Below, in pieces: positions 1-5,166 of a stretch of DNA of 5,376 bases (positions are counted from its first letter, which is position 1; the number at the start of each line of letters is the position of its first letter). The notes under the pieces were generated by a model, which was not told where the DNA came from, did no database searches, and was given only the letters and a program-made list of their open reading frames with translations. Source of the DNA: Candidatus Omnitrophota bacterium (GTDB taxonomy: Bacteria > Omnitrophota > Koll11 > Zapsychrales > Fredricksoniimonadaceae); the NCBI GenBank assembly GCA_023247595.1, contig JAHFGF010000117.1:1-5376 (forward strand), written 5' to 3'. The position numbers were made by a program, and so were the translations under genes.

Positions 1-847
1 CCACGGCCTGGCTTGATTCCTTTCCTTCTTTTAAAAGGCGGACTTCCATTTCCTCGCCGGGAAAAACAACCGCTTTAACCGCGTTAACCAAGTCATGAAT
101 ATTTAAAACACCCACATCCTGTATGGTGGCCATGCGGCTTAAATTAAAATCTGTGGTGCATAAACGGCCGTCGAGCATTTTGGAAAGCCGGACTAATTTC
201 ACGTCCACCGGATCAGGGCCGCCCATTTCATCTTCATGCACACGGATATCAACCGTTGAGTCTTTTTGCATGGCGCGCAGAATTTCCAAACCGCGGCGGC
301 CGCGTTCACGTTTGATATCATCTTGCGAATCAGCCAGGCGCTGAAGTTCATGCAGGACAAAACGCGGAGCAACCAAACGCCCTGCCAAAAAACCGCTTTT
401 GTGGATATCCACAATTCGTCCGTCAATAATCGCGCTGGTATCCAAAACAATAACACCTTCCTTCAAATCCTGCCGACGAAAACGGACATACGGAATAATA
501 ATATTGAACTCATCTTTTCCGCGCAGGGCCATGACCGCGCCCAGATAGGAAAATGAGACAGTCAAAACCACGCGCGCGATCGGAAGAAAAACATCTCCCA
601 ACGGAAGAAGAGAAAGAATATCCGCAATCATCTTGGCCATCACAACACCTAAAAGAAGACCGAAAACCATACTGGACAACCCGCGCACCGATACTTTTCG
701 GAAAGTTGATTCCACGGTTATCAAAAAAGCAGCGACAATCAAACCAAAAACTATACCCATCGGTGAATCATGAATAATTTCACCGACTTGAAAACCAACG
801 ATAGCGCATAACAAGGTGAAAAAAATACGAATAAATAATAACGTCAT
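1..847 (-). CDS. yacL: YacL-type membrane-anchored PIN/TRAM domain protein (3' end cut by the window edge)
   Basis: An open frame of 282 codons runs from the ATG at 847 off the left edge. The N-terminus has four hydrophobic segments (about residues 3-22, 30-47, 57-79 and 86-108). A PIN nuclease-fold domain follows from about 131: VLDTSAIIDGR gives D136 and D142, then HELQR (E167), DPVDVKL (D212, D215) and TTDFNL (D233), which together supply the acidic metal site of PIN enzymes. From about 267 the sequence reads EVRLLKEGKE, the usual opening of a TRAM RNA-binding domain, which continues outside the window. Family members are about 350 residues, so roughly 70 are missing. The start is supported by AAGGGAG five bases upstream. 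Known relatives (Bacillus YacL) lie near radA; their exact role is poorly defined, with RNA or DNA cleavage expected from the fold. The catalytic residues look intact. Confidence 0.93.
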   Translation of the reverse strand, partial: MTLLFIRIFFTLLCAIVGFQVGEIIHDSPMGIVFGLIVAAFLITVESTFRKVSVRGLSSMVFGLLLGVVMAKMIADILSLLPLGDVFLPIARVVLTVSFSYLGAVMALRGKDEFNIIIPYVRFRRQDLKEGVIVLDTSAIIDGRIVDIHKSGFLAGRLVAPRFVLHELQRLADSQDDIKRERGRRGLEILRAMQKDSTVDIRVHEDEMGGPDPVDVKLVRLSKMLDGRLCTTDFNLSRMATIQDVGVLNIHDLVNAVKAVVFPGEEMEVRLLKEGKESSQAV

Positions 848-869
848 TTTAGCTCCCTTTTTGAAAGTT

Positions 870-960
870 ATAAGGGGTAAGTGCTAAGTGGTAAGAAATT
901 AGGACACAATTATCACTTCAAGGCTTGCCACGCTTTTACCACTTACCTCTTATCTCTTAT
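870..960. repeat. Long imperfect hairpin made of inverted heptamer repeats, radA-yacL spacer
   Basis: On the plus strand the left arm is a 7-bp periodic series with TAAG at 871, 878, 885 and 892. The right arm is the inverse series, units resembling CTTAYCT from 935 to 976. Bases 885-894 and 936-945 form a perfect 10-bp inverted repeat, and pairing continues outward from 884/946 to 870/960 with two mismatches and two G-U pairs, giving a stem of about 25 pairs around a loop of about 41 bases. No T-run follows on the minus strand, so it is not a classical terminator for radA. It could be a transcript-stabilising or processing hairpin, or a small non-autonomous repeat element. It does not encode protein. 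A weak promoter-like pair (TTACCA at 894-889, 16-bp gap, TATAAC at 872-867, minus strand) lies in the left arm, but this is not convincing. Confidence 0.7.
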
Positions 961-986
961 CTCTTAACTATTAACTCTTGTAAAAA

Positions 987-2354
987 TCACAACGCATCTA
1001 ATGCTTCCCGCACGCCGGAAACAGCGACCAATTCCAGAGTCTTGGTGCGGATATCTTTTGATTTAAGATTATTTTTAGGCAGTATGCACCGTTTAAAACC
1101 GAGCCGTTCGGCCTCGTTGATGCGCGCCACCACCTGGCTTACACTGCGGACTTCCGACGACAATCCAACCTCGCCAAAAACAACCGTATCATAAGGAACA
1201 GTTTTATCCAGCAAAGCTGAGGCAACCGCAACGACAACCGGAAGATCTGCCGCGGGGTCGACCGCTTTAACCCCGCCGACGATATTTAAAAACACATCTT
1301 TATCCTGAAGATTTAATCCCAATCGATTCTCCAAAACCGCAACCAACAGCGCCAAACGATTAGCATCAAAACCTTGGGCTTTATGCCGCACCATGCCGAA
1401 GGCAGAACGGCTGACCAAACCCTGGACTTCAACGAGAAATGGCCGCGTCCCCTCCATAATCGGAACAACGACGGAACCGGAGGCATTTTTCGGCCGTTCG
1501 GAAAGAAACATTTCCGACGGATTGGTAACCTCCGAAAGCCCGCCGGATGTCATTTCAAAAACACCAATTTCATTGGTGGAACCGAACCGGTTTTTAATCG
1601 TCCGCAGAATCCTATAAATAGAATATCGCTCGCCTTCAAAATATAAAACCGTGTCCACAATATGTTCCAAAACTCTGGGGCCAGCCAATGTTCCTTCTTT
1701 GGTCACGTGTCCAATTAAAAACAACGCAATCCCCTGGGCCTTGGCAACCTGAGTTAATATCGACGCTGATTCACGGACCTGGCTCACACTTCCCGGGCTT
1801 GATGCCAGGCCGGGCAGATTCACAACCTGAATAGAATCGATGATGACACAGCTGGGCTTTAGTTCATTGATGTGATCGATGATCATATTCACATCGATCT
1901 GATTGACGATAAAAAGCGTGTCGCCTAATTTTTTAGCAATGCGGTCCGCGCGCATTTTGGTTTGTTTGACCGATTCCTCGCCGCTGACATAAAGAACCCT
2001 ATGCCCCGCCTGAGCGAGTGAGCAACAAATCTGCATCGAGAGTGTCGATTTTCCAATTCCAGGATCACCGCCGATGAGCGTAACCGATCCCGGCACAATG
2101 CCCCCGCCCATGACGCGGTCAAACTCGAGGATTCGCGTGACAATCCGCTTTTGTTCATCAGCCGTAATTGTGCGCAGCAAAACCGGAGATTCATTCTGTC
2201 GAATTGGATTGCGCATGGCGCTGGCGGAAGACGAGGCGACCGCGATACTTTCTTCCACGTAGGAATTCCAGCTCTCGCACTCCTGGCAGCGCCCCACCCA
2301 CCGAGGCGACTGCGCGCCGCATGATTGGCAGACGAATAGTGTTTTTGTTTTCAT
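987..2354 (-). CDS. radA: DNA repair/recombination ATPase RadA
   Basis: RadA is a RecA-like ATPase that helps extend and process recombination intermediates in repair. The 455-residue protein has the full family layout: a C4 zinc finger (C9, C12, C23, C26), Walker A GGDPGIGKST at 95-104, Walker B VIIDSIQ around D173, the RadA signature KNRFG at 254-258, and a C-terminal Lon-protease-like domain from about 290. Length is typical. The frame is open further upstream to an ATG at 2465, but that 37-residue extension lies inside the preceding 81-aa gene; family N-termini begin just before the zinc finger, so ATG 2354 is chosen. The only Shine-Dalgarno-like element is AGGTG about 12 bases upstream. 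The previous gene stops one base before this ATG, so reinitiation by coupled ribosomes is likely. The first 15 codons are duplicated at 3502-3546. Confidence 0.97.
   Translation of the reverse strand: MKTKTLFVCQSCGAQSPRWVGRCQECESWNSYVEESIAVASSSASAMRNPIRQNESPVLLRTITADEQKRIVTRILEFDRVMGGGIVPGSVTLIGGDPGIGKSTLSMQICCSLAQAGHRVLYVSGEESVKQTKMRADRIAKKLGDTLFIVNQIDVNMIIDHINELKPSCVIIDSIQVVNLPGLASSPGSVSQVRESASILTQVAKAQGIALFLIGHVTKEGTLAGPRVLEHIVDTVLYFEGERYSIYRILRTIKNRFGSTNEIGVFEMTSGGLSEVTNPSEMFLSERPKNASGSVVVPIMEGTRPFLVEVQGLVSRSAFGMVRHKAQGFDANRLALLVAVLENRLGLNLQDKDVFLNIVGGVKAVDPAADLPVVVAVASALLDKTVPYDTVVFGEVGLSSEVRSVSQVVARINEAERLGFKRCILPKNNLKSKDIRTKTLELVAVSGVREALDAL
2310..2354 (-). repeat. Direct repeat copy A: first 15 codons of radA
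   Basis: These 45 bases, encoding MKTKTLFVCQSCGAQ, match 3502-3546 in the same orientation at 41 of 45 positions. Of the four differences, two are silent (Leu6 and Val8 codons) and two are conservative changes (Thr5/Ile, Ser11/Thr). Similarity stops at the ATG on one side and after codon 15 on the other. The two copies bound a 1147-bp interval carrying the rel-like gene and its partner. Confidence 0.9.
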
Positions 2355-2355
2355 A

Positions 2356-2601
2356 TTAATACTTTGCACCTGTGGATTTCGCAATATCCTTAAGCGATTC
2401 AAAATATCGACGATGCGTCCTGCGTAATAAACTCTCGGTCGCAGCCTCCAACAAAACAACCTCATGATTCACTTTCTTGCGATTAAGATCCAATTCTAGT
2501 TCAAACCGTTTTTTTTCAGCTTTAATTCGGTCTGTATCTTTAAATCTCGAAAAAGTTATGATTTGTCCTTTTGGACGATTATATTCAATTAAAAAAATCA
2601 T
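2356..2601 (-). CDS. 81-aa conserved-looking partner of the RelA/SpoT-like protein
   Basis: I cannot assign a named family. The 81-residue product is strongly charged, with no signal peptide, membrane segment or cysteines. It opens with a beta-like stretch (MIFLIEYNRPKGQIITFSRF), followed by a basic/acidic helix-like region (about 20-42, rich in K, R and E), a short hydrophobic segment HEVVLLEA at about 46-53, and a second helix-like region with LRRTHRRYF. That alternation suggests a small alpha/beta fold. Its ATG overlaps the TGA of the rel-like gene as ATGA, so it is almost certainly translated together with it, and it ends one base before the radA start. A purine stretch (GAGAGAAG) serves as a weak ribosome site. 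Small genes tightly coupled to single-domain alarmone synthetases are often antitoxins or regulators; that role is inferred from position only. Confidence 0.82.
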   Translation of the reverse strand: MIFLIEYNRPKGQIITFSRFKDTDRIKAEKKRFELELDLNRKKVNHEVVLLEAATESLLRRTHRRYFESLKDIAKSTGAKY

Positions 2602-2607
2602 TTTTTT
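2591..2607 (-). promoter_or_regulatory. A7-TGA-T7 overlap site with possible -1 slippery heptamer
   Basis: On the coding strand the gene junction reads AAAAAAATGATTTTTTT. In the rel-like frame it parses as AGA AAA AAA TGA, so an A-AAA-AAA heptamer in the classical X-XXY-YYZ register sits directly before the stop codon. A -1 slip would read AAA AAA ATG and continue into the complete partner frame, giving a fused protein of about 312 residues. A purine stretch resembling a Shine-Dalgarno (GAGAG) lies just upstream, a position that can stimulate slippage in bacteria. The simple alternative is an ordinary ATGA reinitiation site. Confidence 0.4.
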
Positions 2608-3293
2608 CTTCTCTCTATTCTTTCAGTTAGATTGATAACATTTGCATACACTCCATTAAGCCGCTTTAATACCATTTTAAAAAGCTTTTTTTGACCAGGT
2701 ATCAATTCGAAAGATTTAATTTCTACCACTTCAAAAAGTTTTATTGTTTCAGAAATTATTTTTAATTCTATCTGAAACCATCGATCACCACCGCCATACT
2801 TAATCAATGGATCTATTTTATCCGAACATTTCTCAGAAAGCTCGGCCCATTGATGCTGCAATTCCGTGCGAACCTGTACTTCAATCGGCTTTCCAGAAAT
2901 TTTGACAATAACATGAACCGCTCTGTAACCATGACTAGGCTTAATCCTGCGGTCAACTATAGATGTTGATATGAATGCTCCACACAAAGAACTCACAACG
3001 TTATCTTGATGTTTCGTATCGGAAACTATCAGCCTACAACCGGCTATATCCTGAACCTGACTCAACCGTATACTTTCTCGCTTCAATTTATCAACGATTG
3101 AACTTGTGGATTTCGCTGGCCGTCCAACTGGATTCAATTTAAGTTTTTCCCGAATCACACCAACGACTTCATCGTAGGCCAGCCCATAAGATTTACGGTA
3201 ATCGTCCAGAACCCGTAAATCCGTTTCACTTATCAAACCTTTTCGTAAGCGATCTCCAAGCCGATCTATTTGAGTCTTGCTTAATTTTTCCAT
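2598..3293 (-). CDS. Single-domain RelA/SpoT-family nucleotide pyrophosphokinase (small alarmone synthetase-like or toxSAS-like)
   Basis: The 231-residue protein consists of a helical N-terminus and one RelA/SpoT synthetase domain, with no HD hydrolase, TGS or ACT domain. Visible motifs are GRPAKSTSSIVDKLKR (R58, K61, S65, K69), matching the ATP-binding R/K-x4-S-x3-K pattern; DIAGCRLIV with D82, equivalent to the metal-binding aspartate; SHGYRAVHV with Y123, the base-stacking tyrosine; and IEVQVRTELQHQWAE with catalytic-type E138 and H147. All key synthetase residues appear present, so it should transfer pyrophosphate from ATP. The acceptor may be GDP/GTP, or tRNA as in some toxic relatives; this cannot be read from sequence. 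ATG 3293 is the only reasonable start, since an in-frame TGA lies eight codons upstream with no other start between. The nearest GGAGAG is 14 bases away, so initiation may be weak. It overlaps the 81-aa gene by four bases. The region looks more AT-rich than radA, consistent with acquisition. Confidence 0.93.
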   Translation of the reverse strand: MEKLSKTQIDRLGDRLRKGLISETDLRVLDDYRKSYGLAYDEVVGVIREKLKLNPVGRPAKSTSSIVDKLKRESIRLSQVQDIAGCRLIVSDTKHQDNVVSSLCGAFISTSIVDRRIKPSHGYRAVHVIVKISGKPIEVQVRTELQHQWAELSEKCSDKIDPLIKYGGGDRWFQIELKIISETIKLFEVVEIKSFELIPGQKKLFKMVLKRLNGVYANVINLTERIERRKK

Positions 3294-3307
3294 TAGTTTA
3301 TATTCAA

Positions 3308-3351
3308 CTCTCCATCACCCATCATCCGTCTTCCATACTTCCGTTATCCCA
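3308..3351. repeat. Degenerate heptamer array upstream of the rel-like gene
   Basis: Four consecutive 7-bp units close to TCNYCCA occupy 3308-3335, followed by two looser 8-bp units ending in TTATCCCA. The array resembles the 7-bp periodicity of the radA-yacL spacer, though with a different consensus (more C, no inverted partner). It lies between the rel-like start and the MCE remnant, and its last unit supplies the only GGAGAG upstream of the rel-like gene. It may be a remnant of a short repeat family and a site of past recombination. Confidence 0.5.
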
Positions 3352-3354
3352 TAT

Positions 3355-3480
3355 TTATTTCTTCCCCGCCTTAGGCCTGTACAACAACTTCCACGGGTTA
3401 TTTTTTAAATCGCCTGACAGTTCATCTAAATTTTTTCTTTCCGACAAGTCTCCGAAATTAAATGGAACACCGACGAATAA
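3355..3480 (-). pseudogene. 3' remnant of a second MCE (MlaD-like) gene
   Basis: The minus-strand frame ending in TAA at 3357-3355 encodes a tail ending LYRPKAGKK. Its segment at 3429-3370 (LDELSGDLKNNPWKLLYRPK) is identical over 20 residues to positions 205-224 of the intact mlaD product (4487-4428). At base level 11 of these 60 positions differ and every change is silent. Upstream, FNFGDLSERKN replaces the FLYNPNIYKN of mlaD, so the region was already diverging. The rest of the gene, including the MCE domain and membrane anchor, is absent. The silent-only divergence shows that both copies were under selection as protein before this one was truncated. It probably came from a paralogue or a related genome rather than from recent duplication of the neighbouring mlaD. 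Confidence 0.85.
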
Positions 3481-3546
3481 TTATCCATGAACAACCTCTA
3501 GCTGCGCGCCGCATGTTTGGCAAACGAAGAGTATTTTTGTTTTCAT
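3481..3546 (-). pseudogene. Truncated radA 5' relic (21-codon open frame)
   Basis: ATG 3546 begins MKTKILFVCQTCGAQ, the same start as intact radA at 41 of 45 bases, then runs into LEVVHG and a TAA at 3483-3481. Only the first CxxC half of the zinc finger remains, so it cannot act as RadA. It lies 12 bases after the membrane-protein stop, the place where radA would be expected if the middle module were absent. The frame after its stop is the frame of the MCE remnant, so a single TAA separates the two relics. No clear ribosome site is seen upstream. Confidence 0.85.
3502..3546 (-). repeat. Direct repeat copy B: radA 5' end relic
   Basis: This is the partner of 2310-2354, in the same orientation, with 41 of 45 bases matching. 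At 45 bp and with four substitutions it is too long and too diverged for a fresh transposon target-site duplication. It fits better with homologous or site-directed joining of a diverged radA 5' region. Confidence 0.88.
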
Positions 3547-3558
3547 AACAATATCTGT

Positions 3559-4407
3559 TTAAACAACGGTTCCTGCATGTTCCAGCCGGTCATAGACATA
3601 GGCCGTAGCGATCCAGGTGATCGGCATTGTCACGAGAACACCGACTATAAGACAAATAAATCCGGCGAGGTTCAATAATACCAAGCCGCATCCAAAAACG
3701 AACAATTTCCAACGCTTACCCTTGGTGATCTCGTAGCTGCGCTTAAGGGAAGCGATCGGTCCCAATCTTTTGTCAACAATCAAATACAGATATTGACCGA
3801 ACATAAGAGAAATAATGATCCCGGGGACAATCAACAGAAGGAACCCAAGACAAATAGGAATAATCAAACAAATTAAAGCCAAGCTATACGGGATGAGAAA
3901 CTCAACATTCGTGAAAAGTTCTTCAACGGACGTTTCCTCATCGCGGCAGATCGCAAGGGCGATTTTCCTAATTCCGATCGTCATCAACATGTTAATAACA
4001 CAGAAAACGATGCCGAGCACAGAATGAACGCTTCTTGGAAACGGCAGCCGGTAGCGATGCGGATCAAAGGCTTTAAAGATCTCCTCACGCCGGGATTCGA
4101 ATTCCGGGGCAAGCGTCAACTGCTGAGCGGTTTCGACACTTTCGAATTTCTCTGTGATAACCCTAAATTTTGTAATGTATCCGTTCCTGAAAAGATCTAG
4201 CACTAATTTCTCAGCTTCTTTGCGTTCTTTATAAATTTCGCTGAAGGTACGGCGGCTGACGACCGGAGATCCTGCCTGTGAATTCATCCAAACGTTCAAG
4301 CCGCCCACCACGGCATAAATGAGCGTAACTAATGCGATGACCTGCCAATGTTTTTTGGTCATCTGCCAGCCGTGACTGATCGCCTCGCGGATGCTAAATG
4401 ATTGCAT
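3559..4407 (-). CDS. Polytopic membrane protein of the Mla-like operon, function unknown
   Basis: The 282-residue product is an inner-membrane protein. Hydrophobic segments lie at about 21-40, 129-152, 171-190, 188-211 and 234-258, with a possible sixth at 258-272. A soluble, charged loop of about 85 residues (43-127) follows the first. The pattern IVPGIIISLMFGQYLYLIVD, then GPIASLKRSYEITKGKRWKLF, is typical of the DUF975/YciC-like group of integral membrane proteins, in which the S-x-x-L-x-x-S-x-x-x-x-K-G-x-x segment recurs; no reaction is known for that group. The start overlaps the mlaD stop. A GTG at 4410 is also possible, but AAGGGGGA sits only one base from it and four from the ATG at 4407, which favours the ATG. 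The coupling to mlaD suggests a role in envelope lipid transport, but this is inference from context. Confidence 0.88.
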   Translation of the reverse strand: MQSFSIREAISHGWQMTKKHWQVIALVTLIYAVVGGLNVWMNSQAGSPVVSRRTFSEIYKERKEAEKLVLDLFRNGYITKFRVITEKFESVETAQQLTLAPEFESRREEIFKAFDPHRYRLPFPRSVHSVLGIVFCVINMLMTIGIRKIALAICRDEETSVEELFTNVEFLIPYSLALICLIIPICLGFLLLIVPGIIISLMFGQYLYLIVDKRLGPIASLKRSYEITKGKRWKLFVFGCGLVLLNLAGFICLIVGVLVTMPITWIATAYVYDRLEHAGTVV

Positions 4408-5099
4408 CACTCCCCCTTATTCGGTTTTTTAGGCCGGTATAATAATTTCCATGGATTATTTTTCAAATCACCTGACAACTCATCTAAATTTTTATAAATA
4501 TTCGGATTATAAAGGAACATGCCCAATGTTCCCCGTCCCTGCTGAATCTCATTCACAATATTTTTTATTCCAGTTAAAATCTCGCTGACAGACTGCGTGT
4601 TCTGCTCGGTGAGTAACCCGTTATTGATCCCTTGCATAGTTTTTTCCAATTGGGCTGTCATGCTGTCGATCCTTTGCGTAATGCGGTCAACCGGCACTGG
4701 ATCAATCCCCATCACCCTGCCGCCTTCCTGGATCATTTGTTGGGATTTTCCCGGAGTGACTTCCACATACTTCTCACCCAGCAAACCGAGCTGATTAATA
4801 GAAATGCTCGAATCCGCCGGAATGACGATGCCGTCTTCAATAAGCAATTCGACTTTGACCTTCATTTCATTGCCTTCGGTCAAAATGTCGATATTCCTGA
4901 CCTGGCCGGCTTCAACACCAGCCAGACGCACAGGCGCGGCTTTTTTCAAACCATTGGCATAACCGAAAATGACATTGAGCTTCCGGCCTCTTTCGAAGAA
5001 AGAAAAGTTTCCAATGGATAATATAGCCACCGTCAGACATCCAATCGCGATAAGGACAAACGCCCCTACTTTTAATTCCAGATTGGTTTCCTTTGGCAT
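4407..5099 (-). CDS. mlaD: MlaD-family MCE-domain lipid transport protein
   Basis: MCE proteins are periplasmic substrate-binding parts of ABC lipid transporters; they form rings that pass phospholipids between membranes. The 230-residue protein has one N-terminal membrane anchor (about 11-31) with a short positively charged cytoplasmic end, then one MCE domain (about 38-117). The latter includes GLKKAAPVRLAGVEAGQV and the pore-lining-loop signature LGLLGEKYVEV at 104-114. Residues 137-210 are polar and predicted helical, rich in Q, N, T and S, as in the tail of single-MCE proteins. At 230 residues it is longer than E. coli MlaD (about 183). AGGAG nine bases before ATG 5099 gives a strong ribosome site. 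It follows the MlaF-like ATPase by 67 bases and overlaps the membrane protein gene. Its last 26 codons have a diverged twin at 3355-3441. Confidence 0.94.
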   Translation of the reverse strand: MPKETNLELKVGAFVLIAIGCLTVAILSIGNFSFFERGRKLNVIFGYANGLKKAAPVRLAGVEAGQVRNIDILTEGNEMKVKVELLIEDGIVIPADSSISINQLGLLGEKYVEVTPGKSQQMIQEGGRVMGIDPVPVDRITQRIDSMTAQLEKTMQGINNGLLTEQNTQSVSEILTGIKNIVNEIQQGRGTLGMFLYNPNIYKNLDELSGDLKNNPWKLLYRPKKPNKGE

Positions 5100-5108
5100 T
5101 GTCGCGTT

Positions 5109-5113
5109 CTCCT
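5109..5113 (-). promoter_or_regulatory. Strong ribosome binding site of mlaD
   Basis: AAAGGAGAA on the minus strand, with AGGAG nine bases before ATG 5099, is the clearest Shine-Dalgarno in the window and fixes the mlaD start. It contrasts with the poor sites upstream of the rel-like gene and radA. Confidence 0.75.
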
Positions 5114-5131
5114 TTATTGATGATCTAATGA

Positions 5132-5157
5132 CCTTTCCCCGTTTGCGGGGTTTAAGG
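5132..5157. other. Small stem-loop in the mlaF-mlaD spacer
   Basis: CCCCG TTTG CGGGG (5137-5150) forms a 5-bp GC stem with a 4-base loop. Outer CCTT/AAGG pairing (5132-5135 with 5154-5157) can extend it across a small internal loop. There is no T-run after it on either strand, so it is not a typical terminator. It may stabilise or process the mlaF-mlaD transcript, or may be incidental. Confidence 0.45.
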
Positions 5158-5166
5158 AAATATTAA

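Noticed and set aside
199..456. An 85-codon minus-strand open frame inside the PIN region.
   Set aside because: It is an alternative frame of the PIN/TRAM gene, whose own frame carries the conserved PIN acidic residues.
2355..2465. A 37-residue N-terminal extension of RadA from the ATG at 2465.
   Set aside because: It overlaps the 81-aa gene out of frame, has no family counterpart, and the zinc finger of RadA normally begins within about ten residues of the start.
3308..3351. Tandem repeats that could suggest a CRISPR array.
   Set aside because: The units are 7 bp with no spacers, and no cas genes are present.
3481..3546. The peptide VCQTCGAQLEVVHG resembles the start of a desulforedoxin/desulfoferrodoxin N-terminal domain.
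   Set aside because: The 45-bp match to radA (41/45 bases) explains the start far better, and the second cysteine pair and the rest of the domain are absent before the stop.
3557..3564. The perfect palindrome GTTTAAAC across the membrane-protein stop codon.
   Set aside because: An isolated 8-bp palindrome containing a stop codon is expected by chance, and nothing else marks it as an operator or integration core.
4632..5021. A 129-codon plus-strand open frame opposite mlaD.
   Set aside because: It lies wholly antisense to a clear MCE gene, has no recognisable motif, and is a mirror of the codon pattern there.
5132..5157. Rho-independent terminator after mlaF.
   Set aside because: The stem is only five GC pairs plus a loosely attached outer helix, with no T-run on either strand, and the operon appears to continue into mlaD.
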